Shown piece after piece: positions 27,756 to 36,855 of a stretch of 64,000 nt of DNA. The first letter of the stretch is position 1, and every line of letters starts with the position of its first letter. The position numbers were made by a program, and so were the translations under genes. Below the pieces are notes generated by a model. That model saw only the letters and a list, made by a program, of their open reading frames with translations. It was not told the DNA's origin and ran no database searches. Source of the DNA: Yoonia sp. F2084L (lineage in GTDB: Bacteria > Pseudomonadota > Alphaproteobacteria > Rhodobacterales > Rhodobacteraceae); assembly GCF_023015625.1 (NCBI RefSeq), contig NZ_JALKAH010000001.1:248001-312000 (forward strand). The letters are read 5' to 3'.

Positions 27756-29063
27756 TTAGCGCGTCCCAAAGACGCGCGCAAAAATCGTATCAACGTTTTT
27801 CATGTGATACCCGAGATCGAATTTTTCTTCGATCTCTGCCGGGGAAAGTGCGCCCAATACATCCGCATCGGCAAGGAGCTCGGTTTTAAAATCGGCTCCT
27901 TGTTCCCATACTTTCATCGCGTTGCGCTGCACAAGTTTATAGGCGTCTTCGCGGCTGACGCCTGCTTGCGTAAGTGCGAGCAGGACGCGTTGCGACATGA
28001 TCAGGCCGCGGAATTTGTTCATGTTTGCCAGCATATTGTCGGGATAAATCACCATTTTTTCAATAACACCAGCAAGCCGGTTCAGGGCAAAGTCCAGTGT
28101 CACGGTTGTGTCCGGCCCAATTGCGCGTTCGACAGATGAATGGCTGATATCGCGCTCATGCCAAAGGGCCACGTTTTCCATCGCGGGGACGACGGACATG
28201 CGCACCAGACGGGCGAGCCCAGTCAGGTTTTCGGTTAGCACCGGGTTGCGTTTGTGGGGCATGGCGGACGAACCTTTTTGACCGGCGGAGAAAAACTCTT
28301 CGGCTTCCAGCACTTCGGTACGCTGCATGTGCCGGATCTCGGTCGCGATGTTCTCGATGCTGGACGCGATGACGCCCAGCGTGGCAAAGAACATGGCGTG
28401 GCGGTCGCGCGGGATGACTTGGGTGCTGATCGGTTCGGGCTTGAGGCCCAGTTGCGCGCAGACGTGCTCTTCGACCGATGGGTCGATGTTGGCGAAGGTG
28501 CCAACGGCGCCAGAGATCGCGCCGGTCGCGATTTCTTCGCGGGCATTTAGCAGCCGCGCGCGGCCCCGGTCCATTTCGGCGTAGAAGCGCGCGAAGGTCA
28601 GACCCATCGTGGTCGGTTCTGCGTGAATACCGTGACTGCGTCCGATTCGGACGGTGTCTTTATGCTCATACGCGCGGGTTTTCAGTGCGGCGAGAACGCG
28701 GTCCATGTCAGTGATCAGCAGATCGGCGGCGCGGACCAGTTGCAGGTTGAATGTGGTGTCGAGCACGTCAGATGACGTCATGCCCTGATGCACGAAGCGC
28801 GCATCGTCTGATCCGATGTGTTCGGCCAGGTGCGTCAAGAAGGCGATAACGTCGTGTTTGGTGACCGCTTCGATTTCATCAATGCGGGCCACGTCGAATT
28901 CAACATCCTTGGCTTTCCAGACCGCTTCGGCGTTTTCTTTGGGGATCACCCCGATGGCCGCTTGTGCGTCGCAAGCGTGCGCCTCGATCTCGTACCAGAT
29001 GCGGAATTTGGTCGCTGGCTCCCAAATGGCGGTCATTTCCGGGCGAGAATAGCGAGGGATCAT
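27756..29063 (-). CDS. purB: Adenylosuccinate lyase
   Basis: Purine biosynthesis enzyme (two steps: SAICAR to AICAR and adenylosuccinate to AMP), 435 residues. The superfamily signature GSSAMPHKRNP is at about residues 262-272, with the flexible catalytic loop serine. The N-terminal MIPRYSRPEMTAIW and GRSHGIHAEPTTMG (catalytic His) are typical. It is a single gene facing luxI. Confidence 0.96.
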   Translation of the reverse strand: MIPRYSRPEMTAIWEPATKFRIWYEIEAHACDAQAAIGVIPKENAEAVWKAKDVEFDVARIDEIEAVTKHDVIAFLTHLAEHIGSDDARFVHQGMTSSDVLDTTFNLQLVRAADLLITDMDRVLAALKTRAYEHKDTVRIGRSHGIHAEPTTMGLTFARFYAEMDRGRARLLNAREEIATGAISGAVGTFANIDPSVEEHVCAQLGLKPEPISTQVIPRDRHAMFFATLGVIASSIENIATEIRHMQRTEVLEAEEFFSAGQKGSSAMPHKRNPVLTENLTGLARLVRMSVVPAMENVALWHERDISHSSVERAIGPDTTVTLDFALNRLAGVIEKMVIYPDNMLANMNKFRGLIMSQRVLLALTQAGVSREDAYKLVQRNAMKVWEQGADFKTELLADADVLGALSPAEIEEKFDLGYHMKNVDTIFARVFGTR

Positions 29064-29144
29064 GGGCAGGCACCTTCATGTCAGGGGTGGGCAGAGGATT
29101 CCTGACGCGTCATAAGGGGCGGGGGCGGAACCCTCAAGGGAGAG

Positions 29145-29240
29145 ATGCGCATGTTGCGGGGAATGGTGGCTTTGCTTTTGATGCCGAGGGCGATTTTGGC
29201 CAACGAAGCGCGTGCGATGGATGGCGGGTCCCCCAAGTGA
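29145..29240 (+). CDS. Possible 31-residue leader ORF coupled to DUF6314
   Basis: A short ORF with a good Shine-Dalgarno (AAGGGAGAG directly before the ATG) that encodes MRMLRGMVALLLMPRAILA and ends DGGSPK. Its TGA overlaps the GTG start of the next gene (GTGA). It looks like a small hydrophobic peptide or a translational-coupling leader. Coding status is uncertain; it may only serve to deliver ribosomes. Confidence 0.3.
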   Translation: MRMLRGMVALLLMPRAILANEARAMDGGSPK

Positions 29241-29656
29241 AGCTTTCAGCCGTAGATTTTGAGGGTAACTGGCGAATTCAGCGCGAGATTACGGATATGC
29301 GAATTCTTGAAAGCGGCACGCTTGAGGGCGAAGCGCATTTTACCGCGAAGGAGAACGGGCTGCTTTTCCATGAACGTGGAATGCTGCGTTTTGCAGGTGG
29401 TGCACCGGTATTGGCGGAACGCAGCTATCAATGGTCTTTCCAAGACGATGAAGTGTTTGTGGCATATGCGGATGGAACGCCATTTCACAGCTTTGCAAGG
29501 GTCGGTGCCCCTGTTGCCACCCCGCATCTGTGTGGAGAGGACATGTACCGTGGAATATACTCTTTCGTGCGGTTTCCACAGTGGCAGGTGACCTGGACTG
29601 TGAAGGGGCCGCGCAAGAACTACCGATCAGTCACGCAATACACGCCGGAGTGCTAG
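29237..29656 (+). CDS. DUF6314 family protein
   Basis: A 139-residue soluble protein with the DUF6314 pattern: FEGNWRIQREITD near the start, an eight-stranded lipocalin-like series, HLCGEDMYRGIYSF and a closing WTVKGPRKNYRSVTQY. I place the start at GTG 29237, which has no Shine-Dalgarno of its own but overlaps the stop of a small upstream ORF; the frame is open further upstream, but that part is antisense to purB. Function unknown. Confidence 0.72.
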   Translation: MKLSAVDFEGNWRIQREITDMRILESGTLEGEAHFTAKENGLLFHERGMLRFAGGAPVLAERSYQWSFQDDEVFVAYADGTPFHSFARVGAPVATPHLCGEDMYRGIYSFVRFPQWQVTWTVKGPRKNYRSVTQYTPEC

Positions 29657-29731
29657 CGCCATCACACTTGCGCCGCGCCGCGGCATAGGCAATAAAACCG
29701 TAATGAAATAGATAATAGGGGAGAGCGGCAC

Positions 29732-30337
29732 ATGGCCCTCGCACTCAACGATAAAGTTCTGGCCGAGGCCTTTGGCCCATCCGAAGGCACTGCATTACGC
29801 GTCAAGCAAGTGGCGATGGTGGTTCTGGGCATCGTCGCCTTGGCGATTTTGGCAAAGGTCAAAGTGCCTATGTGGCCTGTGCCAATCACAATGGGCACCT
29901 TTGCTGTGCTGACCATTGGCGCGACTTATGGCCCGCGTCTGGGGCTGGCAACGATCCTTGGATATATGATTGTCGGCGCCTTGGGCTTTGACGTCTTTGC
30001 AGGCTCTACCGCTGAAAACTATGGTCTGGCCTATATGATGGGCGGCACTGGTGGTTATCTGCTGGGCTACGTGCTCGCCACGCTGGCGCTGGGTTTTGCA
30101 GCACGCGCCGGTTGGGACCGTTCGGTTTTGATGATGGCTGTTGCATTGTTGATTGCGAATGCGCTGATCTATCTGCCCGGTGTTGCTTGGCTGACGGTGC
30201 TTTACGAAGGCAAAACGCTGGCTTGGGCCGTTGAAGTTGGTCTGACACCATTCCTAATCGGTGACGCGCTCAAGCTGGGGCTTGCAGCTTTGCTTGTACC
30301 CGGCCTGTGGAAGCTGATCGGCAACGCCCGCACTTAA
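29732..30337 (+). CDS. bioY: Biotin transporter substrate-binding subunit BioY
   Basis: S component of an ECF-type biotin transporter, 201 residues with six membrane helices. Family marks are the VPMWPVPITMGTFAVL segment and GAALGPRLG-type ATYGPRLGLATILGYM, MGGTGGYLLGYVLA. BioM and BioN are not adjacent; alphaproteobacterial BioY can work alone or with shared energising units. The ATG has GGGGAGAG upstream and a strong terminator follows. Confidence 0.92.
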   Translation: MALALNDKVLAEAFGPSEGTALRVKQVAMVVLGIVALAILAKVKVPMWPVPITMGTFAVLTIGATYGPRLGLATILGYMIVGALGFDVFAGSTAENYGLAYMMGGTGGYLLGYVLATLALGFAARAGWDRSVLMMAVALLIANALIYLPGVAWLTVLYEGKTLAWAVEVGLTPFLIGDALKLGLAALLVPGLWKLIGNART

Positions 30338-30361
30338 GTGTTTGCAAAAGAGTTCTGATAA

Positions 30362-30389
30362 GGCGCAGCATCAATGCTGCGCCTTTTTT
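30362..30389 (+). terminator. Rho-independent terminator of bioY
   Basis: A perfect 10-base stem GGCGCAGCAT / ATGCTGCGCC with a two-base loop is followed by TTTTTT at 30384-30389. Confidence 0.9.
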
Positions 30390-31594
30390 CATGCCAGATG
30401 CGTGGATACAGTAGACGCCCGTTCAAGCGTACGGTGCACCGGGCATTTGTCCGCGATCTCAAGCAGCCTGTCGCGCTGTTCGGGGCTCAGGTCGCCTTCA
30501 AGCCGGATCAGGCGATCAAAGTGATCCACTTTTGCGCCGGGGTCCGCCGCATCTGCTGCATGTTCCTTGGCGTGAGTGATATCGACACTGACACCGGTGA
30601 GTGGCCAGCCTTTGCGCCGCGCATACATGCGGATGGTCATTGAGGTGCAGGCACCAAGGCCCGCAGAGACCAAACCATAGGGTGTAAGCCCCTTGTTGGT
30701 GCCGCCATATTTGGCAGGCTCATCGGCCAGCACGTGATGCGGCCCGGACTGGACGTCTTGCAGAAAGCCGTTCGCGTCGGCCTCGGTCACGCGCATGATG
30801 CCTTCGGGTACGGCGGCTTGCGCCTTTGGCTCTTCCAGTTGCAGATAGCGCTTGGACCATGCGGCAATCACGTCGGCTGCATATTCGGCGTCAGCGGGAC
30901 GGCTGATGAGGTGGTCTGCGTCATCCAAGGTGACAAAGCTTTTGGGGTGTTTTGCAGCAAGGAAGATGTCAGAGGCGTTTTCAACACCAACGGTCGCATC
31001 GCGCGGGGCGTGCAGCACCAGAAGGGATGCGCCAAGTTTCGCGATAGACGCTTTCAGGTTCGCTTTGCTGACGTCTTCGACAAAGTCTTTACCGATGCGG
31101 AAAGGTCTGCCACCAAGCGAGACCTCGGCGACGCCCTGATCGACGATTTGTGGGATCGCGTGGGCAAAGTTATGGGTGACATGTTCAGGATCGAATGGTG
31201 CGCCGATTGTCACGACAGCTTTGATGCTGTCCATCATTGGGGCAGCTTTTAGCACTGCTGCACCCCCCAATGAATGCCCGATGATCAGCGAAGGGGACAT
31301 GCCGCGCGCGTCCAATGCCTGACACGCGGCGATCAGATCATCGACGTTAGAGGTAAAGCTGGTGTTTTCGAACTCACCCTCGGAATGGCCCAGACCTGTG
31401 AAATCAAACCGCAGCACCGCGATACCCATCGAGGACAGTCGCGCGGCGATCCGGCGGGCGGCGGTGATGTCCTTGGAACAGGTAAAGCAATGCGCAAACA
31501 ACGCAGTCGCCAGATGTGGCCCGTTGGGCATATCAAGACGCGCGGCGAGCGTGTCGCCCGCGTGCCCGGTGAAGGTAAGCTTTTCGGTTGGCAT
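30389..31594 (-). CDS. Alpha/beta-hydrolase fused to an OsmC-family domain
   Basis: A 401-residue two-domain protein. The N-terminal hydrolase (about 1-255) has the nucleophile elbow GHSLGG with Ser108 and ends with DDADHLISRPADA, giving the catalytic His. The C-terminal OsmC/Ohr-type domain (about 265-401) has the redox cysteines in GLGACTSMTIRMYARRKGW and in KCPVHRTLE. OsmC proteins reduce organic hydroperoxides; the fusion is a known architecture, but its substrate is unknown. ATG at 31594 chosen over the upstream in-frame 31666, with GGAAAGG upstream. Confidence 0.88.
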   Translation of the reverse strand: MPTEKLTFTGHAGDTLAARLDMPNGPHLATALFAHCFTCSKDITAARRIAARLSSMGIAVLRFDFTGLGHSEGEFENTSFTSNVDDLIAACQALDARGMSPSLIIGHSLGGAAVLKAAPMMDSIKAVVTIGAPFDPEHVTHNFAHAIPQIVDQGVAEVSLGGRPFRIGKDFVEDVSKANLKASIAKLGASLLVLHAPRDATVGVENASDIFLAAKHPKSFVTLDDADHLISRPADAEYAADVIAAWSKRYLQLEEPKAQAAVPEGIMRVTEADANGFLQDVQSGPHHVLADEPAKYGGTNKGLTPYGLVSAGLGACTSMTIRMYARRKGWPLTGVSVDITHAKEHAADAADPGAKVDHFDRLIRLEGDLSPEQRDRLLEIADKCPVHRTLERASTVSTHLA

Positions 31595-31710
31595 GTGACG
31601 GGACCTTTCCTTGGCGGTCTGCATAAAAACTGCGCAAGTCATGGCAATCAGATGCGCATGCGGCAACTCTATTTGCAGACAATCGCGGCAAGGTGAGAGA
31701 TGTTACTGAG

Positions 31711-32574
31711 ATGAAACTGTTGTTTTGGATGATGCAGGCGGGGACTGTCTGCCTGCTACTCGCGCTCATTTTGAGCTTTGCAGGTGCGTTGCATCCGGCC
31801 TTTGACAGCCTGTCTTTGCTGCGTTTGCCGCTTGCCATCGTTTGCCTGCTATTCCTTGTTTTTCCGATGGGCATGCGCCTGCGTCTGATGCTGGCGGCCT
31901 GCGTGATGCTGGGGGCGGGGACGACTGTGCCGATGTTTTTTGGTGCCGATGATGCGGATGACCTGCGCATCTATTCCAAGAACATGTGGTTTCGGAATGG
32001 TCAACTGGCTGCCTTGGCCGACGACATACGTGATAGCGACGCTGATGTTGTCGCATTGCAGGAGGTCTCGCGCGGCAATCGCGTGATGATGGCAGCGTTG
32101 CGCGATGTCTATCCACATCAGCATATTTGCACGTTCTCGGGATGGAACGGTGTTGCTGTGCTGTCGCGAGAGCCGATTTTGCAGACCCGGTGTTCCGACC
32201 GGCGGGCGTTGGCTGCGGTGCAGCTGGATCGTGGGCAAGGGCCAATGTGGGTGGCATCCGTGCACCTCAGCTGGCCTTTTCCTTATGGCAATGCAACGTC
32301 GGCGCAATCAGCCATTGAGGTGCTTGATGCGTTGGATGGGCCGGTCGTGATGGCCGGTGATTTCAACATATTTCCTTGGGCCAATAGCGTGCAGGGGATG
32401 CAGCAGACCGCTGATCTAAAGGTCGCTCAGCCTGTGCGTCCGACCTATGACTTGCGCGGTGTGCCACTGCTGCTGGATCACGTGCATGCGCCGGGCGGGG
32501 GCACGGCGCAGTATCGCGGGCTGCTTGGGTCGGATCATCTTGGCGTGCTGGCAGATGTATCGCTGAAGCCTTAA
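31711..32574 (+). CDS. Membrane-anchored endonuclease/exonuclease/phosphatase family protein
   Basis: About 287 residues. Two or three N-terminal hydrophobic segments (about 1-75) are followed by an EEP domain facing the periplasm: NMWFRN, VVALQEVSRG with the metal-binding Glu, GDFNIFPWAN with Asp and Asn, and a C-terminal GSDHLGV with the catalytic Asp-His. Such proteins can be nucleases, phosphodiesterases or lipid phosphatases; nothing here decides. The start could be ATG 31711 or GTG 31693. The 3' end overlaps dddP by 4 bases. Confidence 0.8.
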   Translation: MKLLFWMMQAGTVCLLLALILSFAGALHPAFDSLSLLRLPLAIVCLLFLVFPMGMRLRLMLAACVMLGAGTTVPMFFGADDADDLRIYSKNMWFRNGQLAALADDIRDSDADVVALQEVSRGNRVMMAALRDVYPHQHICTFSGWNGVAVLSREPILQTRCSDRRALAAVQLDRGQGPMWVASVHLSWPFPYGNATSAQSAIEVLDALDGPVVMAGDFNIFPWANSVQGMQQTADLKVAQPVRPTYDLRGVPLLLDHVHAPGGGTAQYRGLLGSDHLGVLADVSLKP

Positions 32575-33911
32575 ATCCCCATCAACGCCGGATCATGGGG
32601 ATATTTGGTCAGGTTTTCATAGCCGGTTTCGGTGATCAGGACCTGATCTTCCAGTTTGATGGAAAAATCGCCGCCTTCGGGGCTGATCAGTGCTTCGACG
32701 CAGAGTGTCATGCCTGCCTGTAGTTCGTAATCAAAAGCGCCAGGTACCATTTTGTCTGGGTAGGCGACCAAGGGCCATTCATCGCAAAGCCCCACGCCAT
32801 GCATCAGGCAGCCGTATTTCAGGTTCTGATACTTGTCGGGCAGGACATGGGTGTTGCGGCTCAGCTCTTCTATGTTCACGCCGGGTTTGAGCATGTCCAT
32901 GTTGGTGCGGATGTGTTCGACGCCGATCTGCATCGCTTCGATCATATCGGGTCGGGGTTTCTGGTCGCCGATCCACCATGTACGGCTGATATCGACGCAG
33001 ATGCCGTAGGCGCCAATCAGATCTGTATCAAAGGCGACGATTTCGTTGTTCTGTACGATCCGCCCGCCACATTCCTGAAACCAGGGGTTGGTGCGCGGGC
33101 CGGATGACAGCAGCCGCGTTTCGATCCATTCGCCACCGCGGCGGATGTTTTCGGCATGCAGCACCGCCCAGATATCATCTTCGGACATATTGCCTTGGGG
33201 CACGCCTGCGCGGGCGGCGTCTTCCATGGCATAGCAGGCGGCCTCACAGGCGTGGCTTGCGCAGCGCATTGCCAGGATTTCATCGGGGCCTTTGATGCTG
33301 CGTGCTTTCTCGGTCAACTCCTCGCCGGGGTAAACGGTGAAGCCCACGGCCTCTAACGCGCGCAAACCATGCAGCATGGGTTTGTCGACGCCCAGGTTCA
33401 TGTTGCCGCCGCTGTGCTCGTGGATCAGATCGCGCACTTCGTTGGCAAAATTGTCTGCGGCAGGTTCCAGTTTGTCGCCGCGATCGAAATAGAAGAGGTC
33501 CGCACCTGTGCGCTGTTCATTCACCAACGGATTGAATTTGCTCAGGAACATCCCGTTCTTGTAGTCCCATATGACCATGTAACCATCGGCGCAAACGATA
33601 CAGGCGCGGAATGGGTTGTGGCTGTTCCATAGCTGCATATTGGTGCTGTCGGTGGCGTAGCGGATGTTGAGCGGATCAAACATGAGGATGCCGCCATAGT
33701 CGCGCGCATTGACCGCATCGACCAACCGCTTGTGGCGCCAAGCGCGCATCGCAGGCAGGTTGGGCAGTTGCAGGCCGGCCGCAGCCCATTCGTTGAAGGC
33801 CAGTTGCGTCGGCCCTATCTCGACCCGGTCCTGATCATTAGGGGTGCCGTCGCCCAGCGTGGCACCACGTGTTGGGTCGATTTTGCGGGTGTCACGGTAG
33901 TGGGTATTCAT
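32571..33911 (-). CDS. dddP: DMSP lyase DddP
   Basis: A 446-residue enzyme of the M24 metallopeptidase fold that cleaves dimethylsulfoniopropionate to dimethyl sulfide and acrylate. Known DddP metal ligands are all found at the same numbering as in the Ruegeria lacuscaerulensis enzyme: Asp295 and Asp297 (AFDTDLIG), Asp307 (CVDISR), His371 (MHGVGLCDEW), Glu406 (CVEAL) and Glu421 (IKLEDQ); Tyr366 and Asp377 are also kept. The N-terminal TRKIDPTRGATLGDGTPND is typical for DddP and absent from true peptidases. A peptide-binding protein gene lies 91 bases upstream on the same strand. Confidence 0.93.
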   Translation of the reverse strand: MNTHYRDTRKIDPTRGATLGDGTPNDQDRVEIGPTQLAFNEWAAAGLQLPNLPAMRAWRHKRLVDAVNARDYGGILMFDPLNIRYATDSTNMQLWNSHNPFRACIVCADGYMVIWDYKNGMFLSKFNPLVNEQRTGADLFYFDRGDKLEPAADNFANEVRDLIHEHSGGNMNLGVDKPMLHGLRALEAVGFTVYPGEELTEKARSIKGPDEILAMRCASHACEAACYAMEDAARAGVPQGNMSEDDIWAVLHAENIRRGGEWIETRLLSSGPRTNPWFQECGGRIVQNNEIVAFDTDLIGAYGICVDISRTWWIGDQKPRPDMIEAMQIGVEHIRTNMDMLKPGVNIEELSRNTHVLPDKYQNLKYGCLMHGVGLCDEWPLVAYPDKMVPGAFDYELQAGMTLCVEALISPEGGDFSIKLEDQVLITETGYENLTKYPHDPALMGI

Positions 33912-34002
33912 GGCGATTATCCTTGGCCTTATGGGGCCAAGTATGCGCGCGTTCCCCGTCAGATCATGTCCGTTTTCGACATTTCCCGGTCTTTGCGGCG
34001 TG

Positions 34003-35853
34003 CTACAGGCCGGGATCCAGCGCGCCTTGGGCGACTAATGCGTCATATTTTTCGCGATCAAACCACCAGAAATCCATATTGCGGAAGACGTCATAAGGGG
34101 CGGGTTCTTCGGGGATGCCGAATATGTCCCAGACCGCAACACGGTGGTAGTCAATCGTCCAGCCGGAAACCCAAATATGTTTGGATCGCAAAACCCGGTC
34201 CAGTGCACGTGCAGCGATGTTCAGCTCTTCACGCGATTGCGCGACCACAACCCGTTCGATCAATGCATCAACGACAGGATCGGCAAGCCCTGTCAGGTTG
34301 TTGCTGCCTTCGGCCTCTGCCGCGGCAGAGCCATAAAATGCACGCAGTTCTGAACTGGGCGTTGTCGAGACGAACCACGCCGTATGCGAAAGATCAAAGT
34401 CAAACTCTTGGCGGCGTTGGGTCCATGTGCTGGGGTCAAGGACCTCATATTCGATATCAATCCCCAAGGCCCTTAGATTTTCAGTATATGGGATCATGAT
34501 CCGTTCAAGGCTGCGGCTGCTGTCGGGAAATTCCAGGCGCATCGGCTCACCGGCGGCGTTGCGGCGGACGCCATCATCGCCCACGACCCAGCCGGCGGCG
34601 TCAAGTAACTCGCCAGCGCGGCGCAACGCGCCCCGGTCGCGCGGGCGGTCACCGCTGACATTGGGGACAAAGGCGGGTTCGGTGAAAATCTCTGATGGCA
34701 GCTGATCGCGGAATTCTTCCAGCAAAGCCAGTTCGGCACCTTCGGGCAGGCCGCTGGCCTGCATGTCAGTATTTTCAAAGAAGCTGTCTGTCCGCCCGTA
34801 AGCATCATAAAAAATCGTTGCATTGGTCCATTCAAAGTTGAAGGCATAGCCAAGAGCTTGGCGCACGCGGATGTCCTGCAGCACAGGGTTGCGCATGTTC
34901 AGCCAGGTGCCCTGCGCGCGACCGGGGCGGCCATCGGGGATCTGCATTTGCTTGACATAACCCGCTTGAGCGGCGGGAAAGTCATATCCCGTCGCCCACG
35001 ATGACGACCGGTTTTCGACGCGCTTGTGATATTCACCGGCGGCAAAGGCTTCTAACCCCACGGTATCGTCGGCGAAGTATTCGTAGTTGAAACAGTCGAA
35101 ATTGTTGCGGCCCACGTTCACCGGTAGGTCGGCAGCCCAGTAATCATCGTCCTTGCAGAAGGTAAGTGTGCGGGGGGCATCGACGCTTGTCAGCTCGTAT
35201 GGGCCAGACCCAAGGGGGGTATCCATCCAACTGTCCGCGAAAGGCACCGTGTCGTAAAAATGTTCAGGCAGCACGGCCAATCCTCCGATGCTGCCTAAAA
35301 GGCCACTTCCCGCGCCCTCGGCCAGGTCAAACCGCACACGGTGATCGCTTTCGGCTTCGACGTTCAGAACATCAGCCAACAGGTTGCGGTAAAACGGGTG
35401 CCCTTCGGTTTGGAGTGCGTTGACTGTGAAGACCACGTCTTGGGCTGTCACCGGTTCGCCGTCATGAAACCGCGCTTCTGGACGCATGTTGAACGTCACA
35501 TAAGACAGGTCGTCGGGGTATTCGATGGTTTCCGCGATCAAACCGTAAAGCGCATCAGGTTCATCATTCGCCCGCACCATAAGGCTGTCATAGACATGCA
35601 CCGCGACCTCGGGCGCGCTGTCGCCTTTGATGATGAAGGCGTTCAGGCTGTCGAAGGTGGTGTTGCCATAAAGCTGGCGCTGGCTGAGTGTGCCGCCTTG
35701 GGGCGCATCTGGGTTGGCATAAGCGAAATGGGTGAAATCGGGGCCGTATTTGAGATCGCCAAAGGTAGAATAGCCGTGGCTGATGGTGACATCGGCATAG
35801 GCGGGGGCGGAAAGGGCGAACAGCGACAAAGCGGCGTAGATATGCAATCTCAT
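34003..35853 (-). CDS. ABC transporter extracellular solute-binding protein (family 5, YejA-like)
   Basis: A 616-residue periplasmic binding protein with a signal peptide (residues 1-20, ending APAYA). It has the family 5 peptide/nickel/opine layout: ISHGYSTFGDLKYGPDFTHF at the mature start, RPEARFHDGEPVTAQDVVFT, and a C-terminal WTIDYHRVAVWDIFGIPEEP, which fits the microcin C/oligopeptide YejA subgroup. The permeases and ATPases expected of an ABC importer are not adjacent. It may be co-transcribed with dddP, but a DMSP role is not shown. Confidence 0.85.
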   Translation of the reverse strand: MRLHIYAALSLFALSAPAYADVTISHGYSTFGDLKYGPDFTHFAYANPDAPQGGTLSQRQLYGNTTFDSLNAFIIKGDSAPEVAVHVYDSLMVRANDEPDALYGLIAETIEYPDDLSYVTFNMRPEARFHDGEPVTAQDVVFTVNALQTEGHPFYRNLLADVLNVEAESDHRVRFDLAEGAGSGLLGSIGGLAVLPEHFYDTVPFADSWMDTPLGSGPYELTSVDAPRTLTFCKDDDYWAADLPVNVGRNNFDCFNYEYFADDTVGLEAFAAGEYHKRVENRSSSWATGYDFPAAQAGYVKQMQIPDGRPGRAQGTWLNMRNPVLQDIRVRQALGYAFNFEWTNATIFYDAYGRTDSFFENTDMQASGLPEGAELALLEEFRDQLPSEIFTEPAFVPNVSGDRPRDRGALRRAGELLDAAGWVVGDDGVRRNAAGEPMRLEFPDSSRSLERIMIPYTENLRALGIDIEYEVLDPSTWTQRRQEFDFDLSHTAWFVSTTPSSELRAFYGSAAAEAEGSNNLTGLADPVVDALIERVVVAQSREELNIAARALDRVLRSKHIWVSGWTIDYHRVAVWDIFGIPEEPAPYDVFRNMDFWWFDREKYDALVAQGALDPGL

Positions 35854-35963
35854 GATGGGCTCCGATCAAGGGTCTGACATACAAACAAGCATGAATGGCT
35901 GTTGAGTCAAGGTAGTGCGAGATGCGCTGTTGTGCGTGCACAATTCCGTTATAGGTCACTGGT

Positions 35964-36773
35964 ATGACAGTCATTCTTCTGATCCTTGCTGCGGTCGTCG
36001 CGGGTTTTGGTTTTCGCGCGTGGCAAAGACGGGCGCGCAGGCAGGTGTTGTTGCATGCGGCCTTGTCCGATCATCAACGCCAGATCGTTGCGCAAGAAGT
36101 CCCGATCACACGGCGTTTGCCCGATGCCCTGCGCGCGCGGTTTGAGGGCAAGATCAATCTATTTCTGGATCAGTTAGACTTTATCGGCTGCGATGAGTTG
36201 ACGGTCACGGATGCGATGCGCCTTTCTATCGCTGCACAGGCCTGCCTTGTCATCGTGAATAGTGATGCGTGGTACAAAAACCTGCGCACGATCCTGATCT
36301 ATCCCGGTGCGTTCAAATCCAGGACCACAACGCATGATGGCTACGTCGTACGCGAGGAAGAAGTGGTGCGTTTGGGGGAAAGCTGGTCACGGGGCCCGGT
36401 GATCTTGTCCTGGCACCATAGCCAGCAGGGGGCCGCTGTCGAAGATGATGGCAAGAACGTCGTCCTGCATGAATTTGCCCACCAGCTTGATGATCTGTCA
36501 GGCCAGACCAATGGTGTGCCGTTGTTTCGTAAAGGGCAGAGCTTTGCGGAATGGGAGCGTGTTTTCCTTGATGCCTTTGCGCGCCATGAGCAAAGCGTGG
36601 AAACGGGAAAGAGGGCGTTATTGGACCCATATGGTGCCACGAACCATCAAGAGTTCTTCGCCGTCGCCATTGAGGCCTTTTTCGAGAAGCCAGGCGCATT
36701 GAAACGGGATGAGCCCAAGATTTATGGGCAACTTGCAATCCTGCTTGATTTGGATCCCGCGACTTGGGATTGA
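35964..36773 (+). CDS. mtfA: M90-family zinc peptidase MtfA-like protein
   Basis: A 269-residue protein with an N-terminal hydrophobic segment (about 3-17) and the zinc-binding HEFAH at residues 169-173 followed by QLDDLSGQTNGVPLF. The third ligand is expected in NHQEFFAVAIEAFFEKP. In E. coli MtfA binds the glucose regulator Mlc and acts as an aminopeptidase; here its target is unknown. It is transcribed alone and ends at a shared terminator with glnA. Confidence 0.87.
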   Translation: MTVILLILAAVVAGFGFRAWQRRARRQVLLHAALSDHQRQIVAQEVPITRRLPDALRARFEGKINLFLDQLDFIGCDELTVTDAMRLSIAAQACLVIVNSDAWYKNLRTILIYPGAFKSRTTTHDGYVVREEEVVRLGESWSRGPVILSWHHSQQGAAVEDDGKNVVLHEFAHQLDDLSGQTNGVPLFRKGQSFAEWERVFLDAFARHEQSVETGKRALLDPYGATNHQEFFAVAIEAFFEKPGALKRDEPKIYGQLAILLDLDPATWD

Positions 36774-36808
36774 GCATCGCAAGCCGCGATTGACGTCAAC
36801 TCAACAAG

Positions 36809-36840
36809 AAAGCCCTGCCAGATTGCTCTGACAGGGCTTT
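36809..36840. terminator. Bidirectional terminator between mtfA and glnA
   Basis: Arms AAAGCCCTG (36809-36817) and CAGGGCTTT (36832-36840) pair perfectly, extended inward by CAGA/TCTG after one mismatch. On the minus strand the stem is followed by CTTGTTG, so it fits glnA best, but it can serve both genes. Confidence 0.75.
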
Positions 36841-36855
36841 CATTCGCTTTAGGAA

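Noticed and set aside
33732-34499. A 255-codon plus-strand ORF across the dddP start and the binding-protein end
   Set aside because: It runs antisense to two well-supported genes and its translation is a low-complexity Arg/Pro/His mix.
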